Translations under genes and position numbers: made by a program | Notes under the pieces: model-generated | What the model saw: only the letters and a program-made list of their open reading frames with translations | What the model was told of the DNA's origin: nothing | Database searches by the model: none | Assembly (NCBI RefSeq): GCF_014892515.1 | Contig: NZ_JADBGR010000077.1 | Span: 1-64,000, forward strand | Direction: 5' to 3' | Length of the DNA stretch: 64,000 nt | Source: Myceligenerans pegani | GTDB taxonomy: Bacteria; Actinomycetota; Actinomycetes; Actinomycetales; Cellulomonadaceae | Shown here: positions 42,408 to 51,999 of the stretch, piece after piece | How the letters are laid out: every line of letters begins with the position of its first letter | Numbering within the stretch: position 1 is the stretch's first letter

Positions 42408-43753
42408 GATGCCCCGCCGGGACTCCCCGGGCCCGCCGGGACGGCCGCGCTGACGGCCGTGCCCTCGCCCGGCGCCGTCTCGACCGTGAGGGAGCCGCCC
42501 ACGCCGGCGAGCCGTCGCCGCATCCCGGCGAGCCCGAAGCCGCCGGCCTCCCCGGGCTCCGCCGGCCGGGCCGTGTCCGCGTTACGGAACCCCGTACCGT
42601 CGTCCCGCACGTCCAGCAGCACCGTGTCCTCGGTGTAGCTCAGGGTGACCCCTACCCGGGCCGCGCGGGCGTGTCGGGCCACGTTCGTCAGAGACTCCTG
42701 GGCCGTGCGGAACAGCGCGATCTCGGCCGAGGGCGGGAGCATCACCGGCGTCCCGGTGACCTCGAATGCGGCCGGGAGGTCGTGGTCCGCGGACCAGCGG
42801 TCCGTCAGCGACATCAGTGCCTCCGGGAGCCGGCTCTCCACCAGCTCGGCCGGGTGCAGCGCCTGGACCGACCGGCGCGCCTCGCCGAGGGACTCGCGGG
42901 CGAGAGCCAGCGCCCGGTCCACGTGCGGCCGGGCACGCCCCGGGTCCTCCCACACGCGCTGCGCGGCCTGCACCTGGGTGACGATACCCGTCAGGCCCTG
43001 GGCCAGCGTGTCGTGGATCTCCCCGGCGAGACGCCGGCGCTCGTCCGCGCCGCCGGCCTCCCGGGCCTGCTCGACGAGCAGCACGTGCAGGCGCTCGTTC
43101 TCGGCGAGCGCCGCCGCGAGCCGGCGCACGGTGTCGGCCTGCCGGTCGTGGCGCTCGAGCTCCTTGGCGGAGAAGACGTAGCCCCCGGTGATCGCGGCGG
43201 ACTGGACCAGGACGACGGTCACGAACACGCCGACGGAATGCGGCACCGGATCCAGCGGGGAGAAGGTCATCCCGTTGACGACCAACGAGGTGGCGAGGAC
43301 GGCCGCCCCGGTGAGCGGCCATGGACGCAGGTGGTAGCTGTGGAAGAAGCCGGTGATGGCGAAGATCACGTAGAGGTCGTCGTACCGGATCAGGGCCGCG
43401 GACAGCGCCAGCAGCCCGGCGAGATGGACGGCGGCACCGGGCACGGTGCGCCGGGAGGGGTCCACCCGCGTGTGGCCCAGGTAGACCCATGCGCCGGCCG
43501 CGGCGGTCAGGCCCGCGCCGAGAAGCCGGGTGGTGAGGTCGCCGCCGGTGAGCGTCTGGTCGAGCACGAGCGGAACCGCGAGCAGGATCCACGGGAGTGC
43601 GACCAGTGCGGCCTCGAACCGCACGCTCCAGTCGGGACCGGTGAGGTCCGCACGCCACTGCCGCACCGACCACCGCCGCGGCGCCGCCCGGTCGGTGGGC
43701 CAGGCCGGCGCCGCGGACACGGCCGGGGCGTCGGGTGCCGTCGTGTCGCTCAC
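42404..43753 (-). CDS. Sensor histidine kinase (HisKA_3 type)
   Basis: A 449-aa kinase. The N-terminal half carries about six hydrophobic helices (residues 45-215), then comes a coiled region. The phospho-acceptor His lies in GEIHDTLAQGLTGIVTQVQ and the HATPase motifs lie in ESLTNVARHARA and LDVRDDGTGF. It autophosphorylates and signals to the NarL-type regulator. The start is a GTG at 43753. It lies 29 bp downstream of the acyltransferase gene. Confidence 0.92.
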
Positions 43754-43782
43754 CGTCCCATCCTGCCGCGCGGGCACACCGT

Positions 43783-45045
43783 TCAGAACACCCGCTTGGC
43801 CCCGGGAATGCTCCGGACCGCCCAGGCGACGGCCCAGCACACCGGGAGCGCGGCGACGGCGAGCAGCACGAACTTCGCCGGTCCCGGCGCATCGAGCGGG
43901 GCGAGCAGCCTGCCGATGGCGACGAGGACCAGGCCGTGCACGACGTACACGGCATAGGTGTGCGCCGACAGGAACCGCAGCAAGGCTCCCTGCCTCGCGA
44001 ACCGGGAGCGGAACAGCGCGAGGGCGGCGACCGTCGTCCCGATCGCCGTGGGGACGAGCCCGGCGGCGACCACGAACGACTGCCACGTCCCGCCGCCGGA
44101 CGCCTCGGGAGCGGCGATGACGGCGAGCTGGACGAGAGCGCCGGCGACCGCGGCCCCCGCACCGATCCAGCCCGCACGGGGAGTCAGGGCGGCGAGCCGG
44201 CCGCGACGCAGCGCGAGCGTGCCGAGCACGAAGAACGCGACGTAGAGCGGCAGATGGTCCGGCGTGGGGAGCCCGGCGACCGGCCAGTACGTGCCGGACG
44301 GCACCACGATGCGCCACAGATACGTCACGACGACCAGGCCGGCGCCGAGTGCGACGACCGTCCACGCGCCCGGGACGGCGCTGCTCGCACCCGGCTCGGG
44401 CGTGACGGGGCCGGGAGTTCCCGGCGCACGCCCGTGGGAACGCGCACCGGCCGCGTGCGGCTCGGCGGAGGCGCGGCGAGCGCGCGCCGTTCGCCAGGCG
44501 GCGTAGACGACGCACATGATCAGCAGCACCTCGACGAACCACATCCAGATCGGCCGAGCCGTCTCCAGGTAGAACGCGGCCGGCGACAACTCGGTCCCCG
44601 CCGCGGCGGCGTCCCGGGCCGCCTGGTACCTCTGCCCGTCCACGAGCGGGCGCAGCGCCACGACGACCAGCAGCAACGGCAGGCCGAGCCGCCACAGGCG
44701 GTCGACGACGAACCGGCGAGCGCCCTTGCGTTCGTAGGAACCGGGCACGAACAGGCCGGACACGAAGAAGAAGGCACTCATGAACCACATCTGGTTGAGC
44801 ACTCCGAACAGTAGGAGGAGGTCACCGCCCGGCCCGTGATCGGGCTCCCGGTACGGCCAGGCCGGGAAGGGGGCGTAGGTGAACGCGGCGTGGTGCAGCA
44901 CCACGAGCGCGGTGAGCCAGATGCGGAGGTTGTCGATCCACGCCAGACGCGGCGCGGGCGCAGCGGCGGCGGACGGCGGACCGGCGACGGGAGGGGCGGC
45001 CACGGCCGTGCGGGCGGGCAGGACCTGGTCCGGGGGTGTCGTCAT
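43783..45045 (-). CDS. Acyltransferase 3 family membrane protein
   Basis: A 420-aa integral membrane acyltransferase with 10 or more helices. The N-terminal motif RLAWIDNLRIWLTALVVLHHAAFTYAP contains the conserved His, and FFFVSGLFVPGSYERKGARRFVVDRLWRLGLPLLL is typical of the OafA/OpgC/acyltransferase-3 group. It acylates a cell-surface carbohydrate or polymer. It is upstream of the two-component genes and possibly co-transcribed. The start at 45045 follows an Ala/Pro-rich cytoplasmic leader. Confidence 0.88.
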   Translation of the reverse strand: MTTPPDQVLPARTAVAAPPVAGPPSAAAAPAPRLAWIDNLRIWLTALVVLHHAAFTYAPFPAWPYREPDHGPGGDLLLLFGVLNQMWFMSAFFFVSGLFVPGSYERKGARRFVVDRLWRLGLPLLLVVVALRPLVDGQRYQAARDAAAAGTELSPAAFYLETARPIWMWFVEVLLIMCVVYAAWRTARARRASAEPHAAGARSHGRAPGTPGPVTPEPGASSAVPGAWTVVALGAGLVVVTYLWRIVVPSGTYWPVAGLPTPDHLPLYVAFFVLGTLALRRGRLAALTPRAGWIGAGAAVAGALVQLAVIAAPEASGGGTWQSFVVAAGLVPTAIGTTVAALALFRSRFARQGALLRFLSAHTYAVYVVHGLVLVAIGRLLAPLDAPGPAKFVLLAVAALPVCWAVAWAVRSIPGAKRVF

Positions 45046-45163
45046 GGCGTCCAGCGTGGCCGCGCCCGGGCGAACAGGGATCAACCAGACGGGCATCGAT
45101 CGGATGATCCCGTGTCGCCCGATCGGTTGATCCCGCCGCGACCGGGCGGGCCTGCCTGCGAAC

Positions 45164-46111
45164 TCAGTGGACGCGCACCGCACCTGGTTGGACGGTGACG
45201 CGGAACCGGGTCGTCTCGCCGAGCTCCTCGCCGTCGATCTCGACCACCCGCGGCTCCGCCAGCTCCAGCTCGAGGCTGCGCAGGCGGACGTGCACGGCGC
45301 TGGCGCTGCTCTCGGCCGCCGACCGTCCCGTGACGAGCCGCTTGATGCCGTTGTCCCAGACCATGTTGCGCAGCGTGTCGGCCCATCCGGCGGCGCCGGC
45401 CGCGCTCAGGGCGAGCAGGTCGAGCTCACCGTCGCCCGGGTCGGCCTCCGGGAGGAGGTTGATCCCGCCCTGAAGGGTTCCGCAGTTGCCGACGAGGAGC
45501 GTGTGCACGTGCTCGTGGCGGGGCCGCCCGCCGTCGGCGGTGATCCGGACGTCGAGGGTGTCGCTGGCGGAGAGCGCACGCCCCATCGACTCCACGTAGG
45601 CCAGCCAGCCGACGCTGTCCTTCAGGTCGTCGTCGGTCTCGGTGATCATGTGCGCGTCGAGGCCGAAGCCGGCCATGACGGCGAACGCGTGACGTTCGGT
45701 GCCACCGGGGAGGTCGATCTCGAGCCGGCCCAGATCGACGGCCCGCGGCTCGGAGGCCAGCACCCGGGCGAAGGCGCCCGCGACGTCCCCGAGAGGCACG
45801 CCGAGATTCCTCGCCAGGAGGTTTCCCGTGCCGAGCGGCACGATCCCCAGCGCCACCTCGGCGTCCGCCGCCGCGAGACGCTCGGCGACCGCCCGGACCG
45901 TGCCGTCGCCGCCCGCGGCGACGATCACGTCGACACCCTCCTCGAGCGCTCGCGCCGTGGCGCCCTGGCCGGGATCGTCCTCGCTCGTCTCCACCCACAG
46001 GGCTGCGGGCGCCGGCGACGCCGAGGAGCCCGCTGCCCCGAGCGCGCGCTCGAGGTCCTCCCGGTTCGTCTTGGCGGGGTTCCAGACGACGCCGACGCGA
46101 AGTGCGGACAT
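45164..46111 (-). CDS. Diacylglycerol kinase-like lipid kinase (YegS/DgkB family)
   Basis: A 315-aa lipid kinase. VGVVWNPAKTN at the start, VIVAAGGDGTVRAVAERLA (GGDGT nucleotide motif) and LGIVPLGTGNLLARNLGVP are diagnostic of the DAGK catalytic domain. The C-terminal beta domain includes EIDGEELGET. It phosphorylates a lipid such as diacylglycerol. AGGGG precedes the ATG. Confidence 0.92.
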   Translation of the reverse strand: MSALRVGVVWNPAKTNREDLERALGAAGSSASPAPAALWVETSEDDPGQGATARALEEGVDVIVAAGGDGTVRAVAERLAAADAEVALGIVPLGTGNLLARNLGVPLGDVAGAFARVLASEPRAVDLGRLEIDLPGGTERHAFAVMAGFGLDAHMITETDDDLKDSVGWLAYVESMGRALSASDTLDVRITADGGRPRHEHVHTLLVGNCGTLQGGINLLPEADPGDGELDLLALSAAGAAGWADTLRNMVWDNGIKRLVTGRSAAESSASAVHVRLRSLELELAEPRVVEIDGEELGETTRFRVTVQPGAVRVH

Positions 46112-46153
46112 GTGCGCCCCTGCTTCCGTTGTCGGTGGGACGACGGGGCGCCG

Positions 46154-47164
46154 CTATCGCGGCGTCTCGTCCTTCTTCCTGACGCTCGTGATGCTGAGCG
46201 ATCCGGCGTGGGCCTTCTCGTACGCGAGACCGCGGGTCTTGACGAGGCTCGCGACGGTCACCACGGCCAGGATGCCGAGGACGACGCCGAGGCTCAGCGA
46301 GGTCGGGATCTCCGGGATGGACTCGTCGATGTCGACGTGAGCCCAGTGCAGGATCAGCTTGACGCCGATGAACGCCAGGATGAGCGCGAGTCCCGCCGAG
46401 AGGTACACGAGCCGGTCGAGCAGGCCCTTGACGAGGAAGAACAGCGCCCGCAGCCCCAGCAGCGCGAAGGCGTTCGCGGTGAAGACGACGTACGCCGACT
46501 CGGTGACGCCGAAGACGGCGGGGATCGAGTCGAGCGCGAACAACAGGTCCACGCTGCCGATCGCGATCAGCACGATGAACAGCGGGGTGACGACCCGGCG
46601 GCCGTTCTCCCTGGCGAAGAGCCTGCCCCCGATGTAGCCGTCGCTGACGGGCAGGAAGCGCCGGGCGCCGCGCACCATGAGGTTGCTCTCGATGTCGGGG
46701 TCCTCGTTCCGGTGCCGGAACAACTGCACGGCCGTGTAGAGCAGCAGCAGCCCGAACAGCAGGAACGTGAACGAGAACAGGCTGATGAGGGACGCGCCGA
46801 GGGCGATGAAGACGGCGCGCATGAGAAGGGCGAGCACGATGCCGAAGACGAGGACCTTGTGCTGGTGCACGTCCGGGACCGCGAAGGTGCTCATGATGAT
46901 GACGAACACGAACAGGTTGTCGACCGACAGGCTCTTCTCGATGATGTAGCCCGCGAAGTACTCCGTGCCCGCCGCGTTCCCGTACTGCAGTCCGAACCAG
47001 ACGCCGAACCCGATCGCCACCGCGATGTAGAACACCGACCACGCGGTGGCCTCCTTGAACCCGACGTGGTGCGGGCGGGCGGCGGCGAGGACCAGATCCA
47101 CCGCCAGCAGCACGATGATCAGACCGATGGTCAGGGCCCAGGTGAGTGGGCTGATATCGAACAC
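46154..47164 (-). CDS. TerC family integral membrane protein
   Basis: A 336-aa protein with nine or so helices. The TerC signature appears in EKSLSVDNLFVFVIIMSTFAVP and in SVDLLFALDSIPAVFGVT, each with conserved Asp. Members are linked with metal efflux or tellurite resistance (Mn2+ export via the Alx/MeeY branch). The start is a GTG at 47164 with GGAGGAAGC upstream. Confidence 0.93.
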   Translation of the reverse strand: MFDISPLTWALTIGLIIVLLAVDLVLAAARPHHVGFKEATAWSVFYIAVAIGFGVWFGLQYGNAAGTEYFAGYIIEKSLSVDNLFVFVIIMSTFAVPDVHQHKVLVFGIVLALLMRAVFIALGASLISLFSFTFLLFGLLLLYTAVQLFRHRNEDPDIESNLMVRGARRFLPVSDGYIGGRLFARENGRRVVTPLFIVLIAIGSVDLLFALDSIPAVFGVTESAYVVFTANAFALLGLRALFFLVKGLLDRLVYLSAGLALILAFIGVKLILHWAHVDIDESIPEIPTSLSLGVVLGILAVVTVASLVKTRGLAYEKAHAGSLSITSVRKKDETPR

Positions 47165-47257
47165 GCTTCCTCCGTCACGACGCCGGCACAAGGGCTGCGC
47201 GTCCGACATTATCGGAGAACTGTTCTCGCCGGCCGGGGCGGCGGGCCCGTCGCCCGC

Positions 47258-48538
47258 TCAGCCGAGGTCGATGACCTCCGTCGTCGTCACGAACGCGTCG
47301 AGTGCCCCGTAGCGGTGGCGCGCCTTGTCGAACCACTCCGGGTACGTTCCGGTGGCGGTGACCCGGACGACCTTGCGCCCGGCGGGCAGCGGCGGGCTGA
47401 CGTAGCGCAGGCCGTGGTCGGGAGCCTTGCTGTAGAAGTCGACCAGCAGGGAATGCAGCACCTGTCCCCGCTCTCCGTCCAGGATCTCGACCCGCCCGTA
47501 GCCGCCCCGCTCGTCCGAGTCGCCCACCACGGCCACGCGGTGGCCCGTGAAGACGGCCTCGGCGGCATTCCCGGCACGATTGCTCCGGAACGCCAGCGGC
47601 GCGGCCCGGCCCGCCAGGTCGGCCGGCGCGCCGGTCCGCGGCGACCAGGACGGCAGGTAGGAGCCCAGCGTCAGCGTGTCGCCGTCGACCGTGAGGGGTT
47701 GCCACACGTACGTGGCCGCCGATCCCTGACGCGGGAACGACCAGCGGTCGCCCATGTACAGGTGGACGACGGCGCCGTCGAGGCGCAGGTCGAGCACGAA
47801 GGTGCACTGCGAGTTGAACGTGAGGGACCCGGCGGGCGCGAGGAGTCCGCGAGACGTCCACGGCCCGGTGATCGCGGGGGCGGAGAGGTAGTAGTTGTCG
47901 TTCCTCTCCCAGCTCGTCTTGTTCGAGAACAGCAGGAAGTAGGTTCCGTCGTGCGTGAGCATCGCGGGGGACTCGCCGCCCTCGGCGACTCCCGAGACGA
48001 CCTTCTCCTCGGCGTGCGTGTAGTCGTCGCTCAGCCGGAAGACGTCGCCCTCGTGCAGCAGCAGGTAGCCGGTACCGTCGGCGTCCTGGAAGGTGCCCAT
48101 GTCCCAGCCGGGCAGCGGTGCTCCCTCGAAGGGCAGCGCGCCGTGGAACGTGTATTCCCCGGCGATCGAGTCGCAGCTGGCCAGGCCGATCCAGGCGTCG
48201 GTGTGGGTGCGGTCGTCGGTGTGCATGTACATCATGAACCGGCCGGTGGACGGGCACCGCATCACCTTGACGCGCTCGCCGAGGCGATCCGGCCCGAGCA
48301 GCCCGCCGGGCTGCTGCGGCAGCACGATCCGCTCGAACTTCCAGGTGACCAGGTCCGTGGAGGAGTAGCAGCTGAACCCGATGAAGGCGTTGAAGTCGTC
48401 GGATCTGTACTCGCCGAAGAGGTAGTACGCGCCGCCCTCCTCGACGATGCACGCGCCGTGCGCGTTGACGGGACGGCCGTCGGTGTCGAACCAGGGGACG
48501 CCGTTGACGATCAGGGCCTCGTCCGGGCTGCCGGTCAT
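47258..48538 (-). CDS. GH43-like glycosidase (exo-beta-1,3-galactanase-like)
   Basis: A 426-aa five-bladed-propeller glycosidase without a signal peptide. The N-terminus DTDGRPVNAHGACIVEEGGAYYLFGEYR with FSCYSSTDLVTWKFERIVL resembles subfamily 24 of GH43, whose studied members are exo-beta-1,3-galactanases acting on arabinogalactan. The proposed general acid lies in the central AEGGESPAML segment. The C-terminal part (residues about 300-426) is a beta-sandwich that may bind sugar. It is last in the third importer operon, after the hairpin at 48565-48595. Confidence 0.75.
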   Translation of the reverse strand: MTGSPDEALIVNGVPWFDTDGRPVNAHGACIVEEGGAYYLFGEYRSDDFNAFIGFSCYSSTDLVTWKFERIVLPQQPGGLLGPDRLGERVKVMRCPSTGRFMMYMHTDDRTHTDAWIGLASCDSIAGEYTFHGALPFEGAPLPGWDMGTFQDADGTGYLLLHEGDVFRLSDDYTHAEEKVVSGVAEGGESPAMLTHDGTYFLLFSNKTSWERNDNYYLSAPAITGPWTSRGLLAPAGSLTFNSQCTFVLDLRLDGAVVHLYMGDRWSFPRQGSAATYVWQPLTVDGDTLTLGSYLPSWSPRTGAPADLAGRAAPLAFRSNRAGNAAEAVFTGHRVAVVGDSDERGGYGRVEILDGERGQVLHSLLVDFYSKAPDHGLRYVSPPLPAGRKVVRVTATGTYPEWFDKARHRYGALDAFVTTTEVIDLG

Positions 48539-48564
48539 GCGGGGATCAGCCTTCCTGTCAGGGT

Positions 48565-48595
48565 GTGGTGCCGGGATCCGGGACCCCGGCACCAC
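48565..48595 (-). other. Intra-operon hairpin downstream of binding-protein gene (third locus)
   Basis: A perfect 11-bp stem, GTGGTGCCGGG (48565-48575) with 48585-48595, and a 9-nt loop between the binding-protein stop and the GH43-like start. It occupies the same position as the 37869-37908 hairpin of the second locus. Confidence 0.65.
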
Positions 48596-48614
48596 GTGTT
48601 CGTGAGGGGGCAGG

Positions 48615-49919
48615 TCAGCCGATGGCCGCCTCGGTCTCGGCGATGAGCTGGTCGGCCGCCGCGTCGGGTGACAGGTTGCCGTACAGGACCTCCTGCGAGA
48701 GGCGCAGGAAGATGGCGTTGATCTCGCTCGCCCCCTCGGGGGGCAGCGGACGCGGGTTCTCCGGCTCCGCGAGCCGCTCGGCGAGGTAGGCCGCGGCCTT
48801 CTGGTCGGCCACGCCCAGGTCGCCCTGGATCTCGGCGAGCACCTCGGGGTTCGGCGGCAGGCCGCGGTCCGCGCCGAGGATCGCGCCCGCCTCCGGCGAG
48901 TTGACGATGAAGTCGATCAGCCTCGCCGCGGCCTCCTTGTGCTCGGAGCTCTCCGCGATGGAGTAGTGCATCGACGGCTTCACCCAGTCGCCGCGCGCCT
49001 CCGCGCCGTCCTCCCCCGGCATGCGCAGCAGCTGCAGGTCGACCTCGTCGTTGAGCGCGCCGACCTGGCCGAGCTGGGTCGCCCACCCCGGCTTGAACGC
49101 CATCTCGCCCCGCGCGAACGCGTCGCCGTCGTGGGTGTTCTCCTCGATCGAGCGCTCGGGCGACAGCATGCCGCCACTCTCCGTGAGGTCGGCGACGTAC
49201 TCCCACCACTCGACGAGGGTTTCCTTGCTGAAGCCCAGCCCGCCGTCGTCGCTCCACAACTGCTCGCCGTGCTGGCGGGCGAAGAGGGTGAAGGGCTCCG
49301 CGTAGAACGACATCTGGCCCGAGCCCACCGCGTCCGGCACGGCCTCGGGGACCTCCGTCGTGAGCTCGGCGTAGTCCTCCCACGACCACGTGTCGTCGTC
49401 GGGCATCTCGAGGCCCGCCTCCTCGACCACGTCGGGGTTCGTCCAGACCGAGTAGGTCGTGAGGCCGCCGGGCACGCCCCAGACCTTGCCGTCCTCGGAG
49501 CTGTCGGTGAGGATCGCCTCGCCGTAGGGGGACAGGTCGAGCACGTCGCCGAACTGCGTGAGATCGGCGAGCTGGCCGTTGCGGCCGTACTCGAGCACGT
49601 AGGGGTCGACCGTCTGGACGACGTCGGGCATCTCGCCGGTCGCGGCCTTCGTGGCCAGCGCATCCCAGTACGCGTCCCAGGTACCGGGCTCGGTCTCGAC
49701 CGTGATGTCCGGGTTCTGCTCCTCGAAGAGGTCGATCATCTCCTCGGTCATGGCGTGCCGGGAGTCGACTCCCCACCACGCGAAGCGCAGGGTGACCTGC
49801 CCGTCGTCGCCACCCTCGCCGGTCCCCTCGTCGCCGCCGGCGCACCCGGCGAGCGCCAGGGAGACGCTGGTCAGGAGCGCCGCCGCCCGGATGCCTCGTT
49901 GCATGTTGTTCCGTGACAC
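48615..49919 (-). CDS. ABC sugar-binding lipoprotein (third locus)
   Basis: A 434-aa solute-binding protein, family 1. The lipobox LAGC has its Cys near residue 25. Segments VTLRFAWWGVDSRHAMTEEMIDLFEEQNPDI and FARGEMAFKPGWATQLGQV fit the family. It delivers an oligosaccharide to the permeases encoded upstream. The start is a GTG at 49919 with AAGGA about 8 nt before; an ATG at 49904 is possible. Confidence 0.92.
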   Translation of the reverse strand: MSRNNMQRGIRAAALLTSVSLALAGCAGGDEGTGEGGDDGQVTLRFAWWGVDSRHAMTEEMIDLFEEQNPDITVETEPGTWDAYWDALATKAATGEMPDVVQTVDPYVLEYGRNGQLADLTQFGDVLDLSPYGEAILTDSSEDGKVWGVPGGLTTYSVWTNPDVVEEAGLEMPDDDTWSWEDYAELTTEVPEAVPDAVGSGQMSFYAEPFTLFARQHGEQLWSDDGGLGFSKETLVEWWEYVADLTESGGMLSPERSIEENTHDGDAFARGEMAFKPGWATQLGQVGALNDEVDLQLLRMPGEDGAEARGDWVKPSMHYSIAESSEHKEAAARLIDFIVNSPEAGAILGADRGLPPNPEVLAEIQGDLGVADQKAAAYLAERLAEPENPRPLPPEGASEINAIFLRLSQEVLYGNLSPDAAADQLIAETEAAIG

Positions 49920-49938
49920 TCTGTATTCCTTTCCTGAC

Positions 49939-49957
49939 GCCGGCCGGAAGGGCCGGC
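49939..49957 (-). other. Short hairpin between permease and binding-protein genes
   Basis: A stem of GCCGGCC (49939-49945) with GGCCGGC (49951-49957) around a 5-nt loop, inside the 42-bp gap between permease 2 and the binding-protein gene of the third locus. It could modulate mRNA stability. Confidence 0.45.
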
Positions 49958-49961
49958 ATGT

Positions 49962-50873
49962 CTACTTGAGGCCCGTCGTCGCGATGCCCTTGACCAGGAA
50001 TCGCTGACCGACGAGAAAGACCACGAAGAGCGGGATCAGCGTGACGACCGACATCGCGAAGAGCGCGCCCCAGTTGGACTCGGACGTGGCGTCGACGAAG
50101 TTCCGCAGCGCGACGGAGACGGTCTGCGTCTCGGGCTTGGTGAGGAACACCAGTTGCGTGTAGAAGTCGCTCCACGTCCAGATGAAGGTGAAGATCGCGG
50201 TCGTGGCGAGCGCCGGGACCGTGAGGGGGAGCATCACCTGGAGGAAGGTACGCCAGTAGCCCGCGCCGTCGATGCGCGCCGCCTCCTCGAGCTCCCTGGG
50301 GATGCCGCGGAAGAACTGCACCATCAGGAACACGAAGAACGCGTCGACGGCCAGGAACTTCGGGACGATGAGCGGGAGGAAGGTGTTCACCCAGCCGATC
50401 GACGTGAACATGATGTACTGCGGCACGATGAGCACGTGGATCGGCAGCATGAGCGTGAGCAGCATGGCCGAGAACAGGACCGGCTTCGCCCGGAAGCTCA
50501 GCCGCGCGAACGCGTAGGCGGCCGTGGTGCACGACACCAGGTTTCCGATCAGGGCGCCGAGAACGATGATCGCCGAGTTCAGGATGTACCGCCCGAAGGG
50601 GTAGGTGAGCCCGTTCCAGCCGTTGGTGTAGTGCTCGAGCGTGATCTCCTCGGGAATCAGGCCGGGGCTGAGGAAGATCAGGTCGTTCGGCTTGAAGGAT
50701 CCGACCAGCATCCACAGCAGCGGGTAGATCATCAGGACGCCGACGACGACCAGCAACGCGTGCTGGAGGACCTTGCGCACCCCGCCCCGCCGCCGTCGTC
50801 CCTGCCGCAGGCTTTCTCCGGGCGCACGACGGGGCGCGACCACGCTGCCGGTGTTCTTGACGTCAGTCGTCAT
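49962..50873 (-). CDS. Sugar ABC importer permease 2 (MalG-like, third locus)
   Basis: A 303-aa permease with six helices after a cytoplasmic basic N-terminus. The EAA loop reads EAARIDGAGYWRTFLQVMLPLTVP, and the C-terminus is VKGIATTGLK. It overlaps the first permease gene by 11 bp. It forms the translocation channel with that partner. Confidence 0.93.
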   Translation of the reverse strand: MTTDVKNTGSVVAPRRAPGESLRQGRRRRGGVRKVLQHALLVVVGVLMIYPLLWMLVGSFKPNDLIFLSPGLIPEEITLEHYTNGWNGLTYPFGRYILNSAIIVLGALIGNLVSCTTAAYAFARLSFRAKPVLFSAMLLTLMLPIHVLIVPQYIMFTSIGWVNTFLPLIVPKFLAVDAFFVFLMVQFFRGIPRELEEAARIDGAGYWRTFLQVMLPLTVPALATTAIFTFIWTWSDFYTQLVFLTKPETQTVSVALRNFVDATSESNWGALFAMSVVTLIPLFVVFLVGQRFLVKGIATTGLK

Positions 50874-51813
50874 AGTGGACCCAATACTTCGAGACGAGGA
50901 AGTTGATCGCGGTGAAGGCCCCGATGATGAGGAGGAGCAGCCAGGCCATCGCGGACGCGTACCCCATCTGGTAGTCGGTGAAGCCGCGCTGGTAGAGGTA
51001 CAGCGTGTAGAAGAGCGTGGAGTCGACCGGCCCCCCGGTGCCGCCGCTGACCACGAACGCCTGGGTGAAGGACTGGAAGGCGTTGATGATCTGCAGCACG
51101 AGGTTGAAGAAGATCACCGGGGTCAGCAGCGGGATCGTGATGCTGCGGAACTGCCGCCAGCGGCCGGCACCGTCGATCGCCGACGCCTCGTAGTACATGT
51201 CGGGGATCTGCCGGAGCCCGGCGAGGAAGATGACCATCGACGAGCCGAACGTCCACACGTGCAGCAGGACGAGCGTGCCCAGGGCCGTCTCCGGGTTCGA
51301 GATCCAGCCCGGGCCGGTGACGCCGAAGAAGCCCAGCACCTGGTTGATCAGGCCGTTGACGCCGAAGAGCTGCTTCCAGAGCACCGCGATCGCGACGGAT
51401 CCGCCGAGCAGCGAGGGCAGGTAGTAGACGGAGCGGTAGAACGCCAGCCCCTTGAGGCCGCGGTTGAGCACCATGGCGAGGAACAGCGCGGTCGCGAGCT
51501 GCAGCGGAACACCGACCAGGACGTAGGTGAAGGTCACGCCGAGCGACTTGTGCAGCCGGGCGTCGCCGAGCATCCGCTCGTAGTTCTCCACTCCGACCCA
51601 CGACGGTTCACGCAGCAGGTTGTAGTCGGTGAACGAGAGCACCAGCGAGGCGATCATCGGGCCCAGGGTGATCAGGACCATGCCGACGAACCAGGGGAAC
51701 AGGAAACTCCACGCCGCGCGCTCCTCCTTGCGCTCCGCGTCCGTGCGCCGGCGGCGGGGGCCGCGCGTGCCGCGTGCGTCGCGCAGATGCCGGAACTCCT
51801 CGACGACGGCCAT
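50863..51813 (-). CDS. Sugar ABC importer permease 1 (MalF-like, third locus)
   Basis: A 316-aa permease with six helices and an unusually basic N-terminal 30 residues. The EAA loop is EASAIDGAGRWRQFRSITIPLLTP. It is the first gene of the third importer operon. The promoter/operator pair at 51938-51998 lies about 130 bp upstream, leaving a long leader. Confidence 0.92.
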   Translation of the reverse strand: MAVVEEFRHLRDARGTRGPRRRRTDAERKEERAAWSFLFPWFVGMVLITLGPMIASLVLSFTDYNLLREPSWVGVENYERMLGDARLHKSLGVTFTYVLVGVPLQLATALFLAMVLNRGLKGLAFYRSVYYLPSLLGGSVAIAVLWKQLFGVNGLINQVLGFFGVTGPGWISNPETALGTLVLLHVWTFGSSMVIFLAGLRQIPDMYYEASAIDGAGRWRQFRSITIPLLTPVIFFNLVLQIINAFQSFTQAFVVSGGTGGPVDSTLFYTLYLYQRGFTDYQMGYASAMAWLLLLIIGAFTAINFLVSKYWVHYDD

Positions 51814-51937
51814 CAGCGTCCGGCGTCCCTGGACCGGGCCGCGAGCTCGGGCGCCGCGGGAACAGGCAGAAATGCCGCGGGTACGGCGGAGGCTGGCATA
51901 AGGTTCGACACGTGATACTCCGTCGGATCAGCGCGAC

Positions 51938-51953
51938 TAGTGATCGTTCACTA
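51938..51953. promoter_or_regulatory. Third-locus LacI operator A
   Basis: TAGTGATCGTTCACTA, one of five copies of a TAGTGAWCGWTCACTA palindrome in this locus. It lies downstream of the importer promoter and 20 bp from operator B, so a tetramer could bridge the two. Confidence 0.75.
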
Positions 51954-51966
51954 ATCAGGTTGCCGG

Positions 51967-51998
51967 TCAACTTAGTGAACGATCACCACGTGTGTCAA
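51967..51998 (-). promoter_or_regulatory. Promoter with operator B for the third importer operon
   Basis: On the minus strand TTGACA (51998-51993), an 18-bp spacer and TAAGTT (51974-51969) form a strong promoter. The operator (plus strand TAGTGAACGATCACCA, 51973-51988) occupies most of the spacer and shares its TA with the -10. The site also abuts the start of the divergent LacI gene. Confidence 0.75.
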
Positions 51999-51999
51999 C

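Noticed and set aside
45167-48646. A 1159-codon plus-strand open frame over the lipid kinase, TerC and GH43-like genes.
   Set aside because: Low-complexity antisense frame without any recognisable domain; the three minus-strand genes are well supported.
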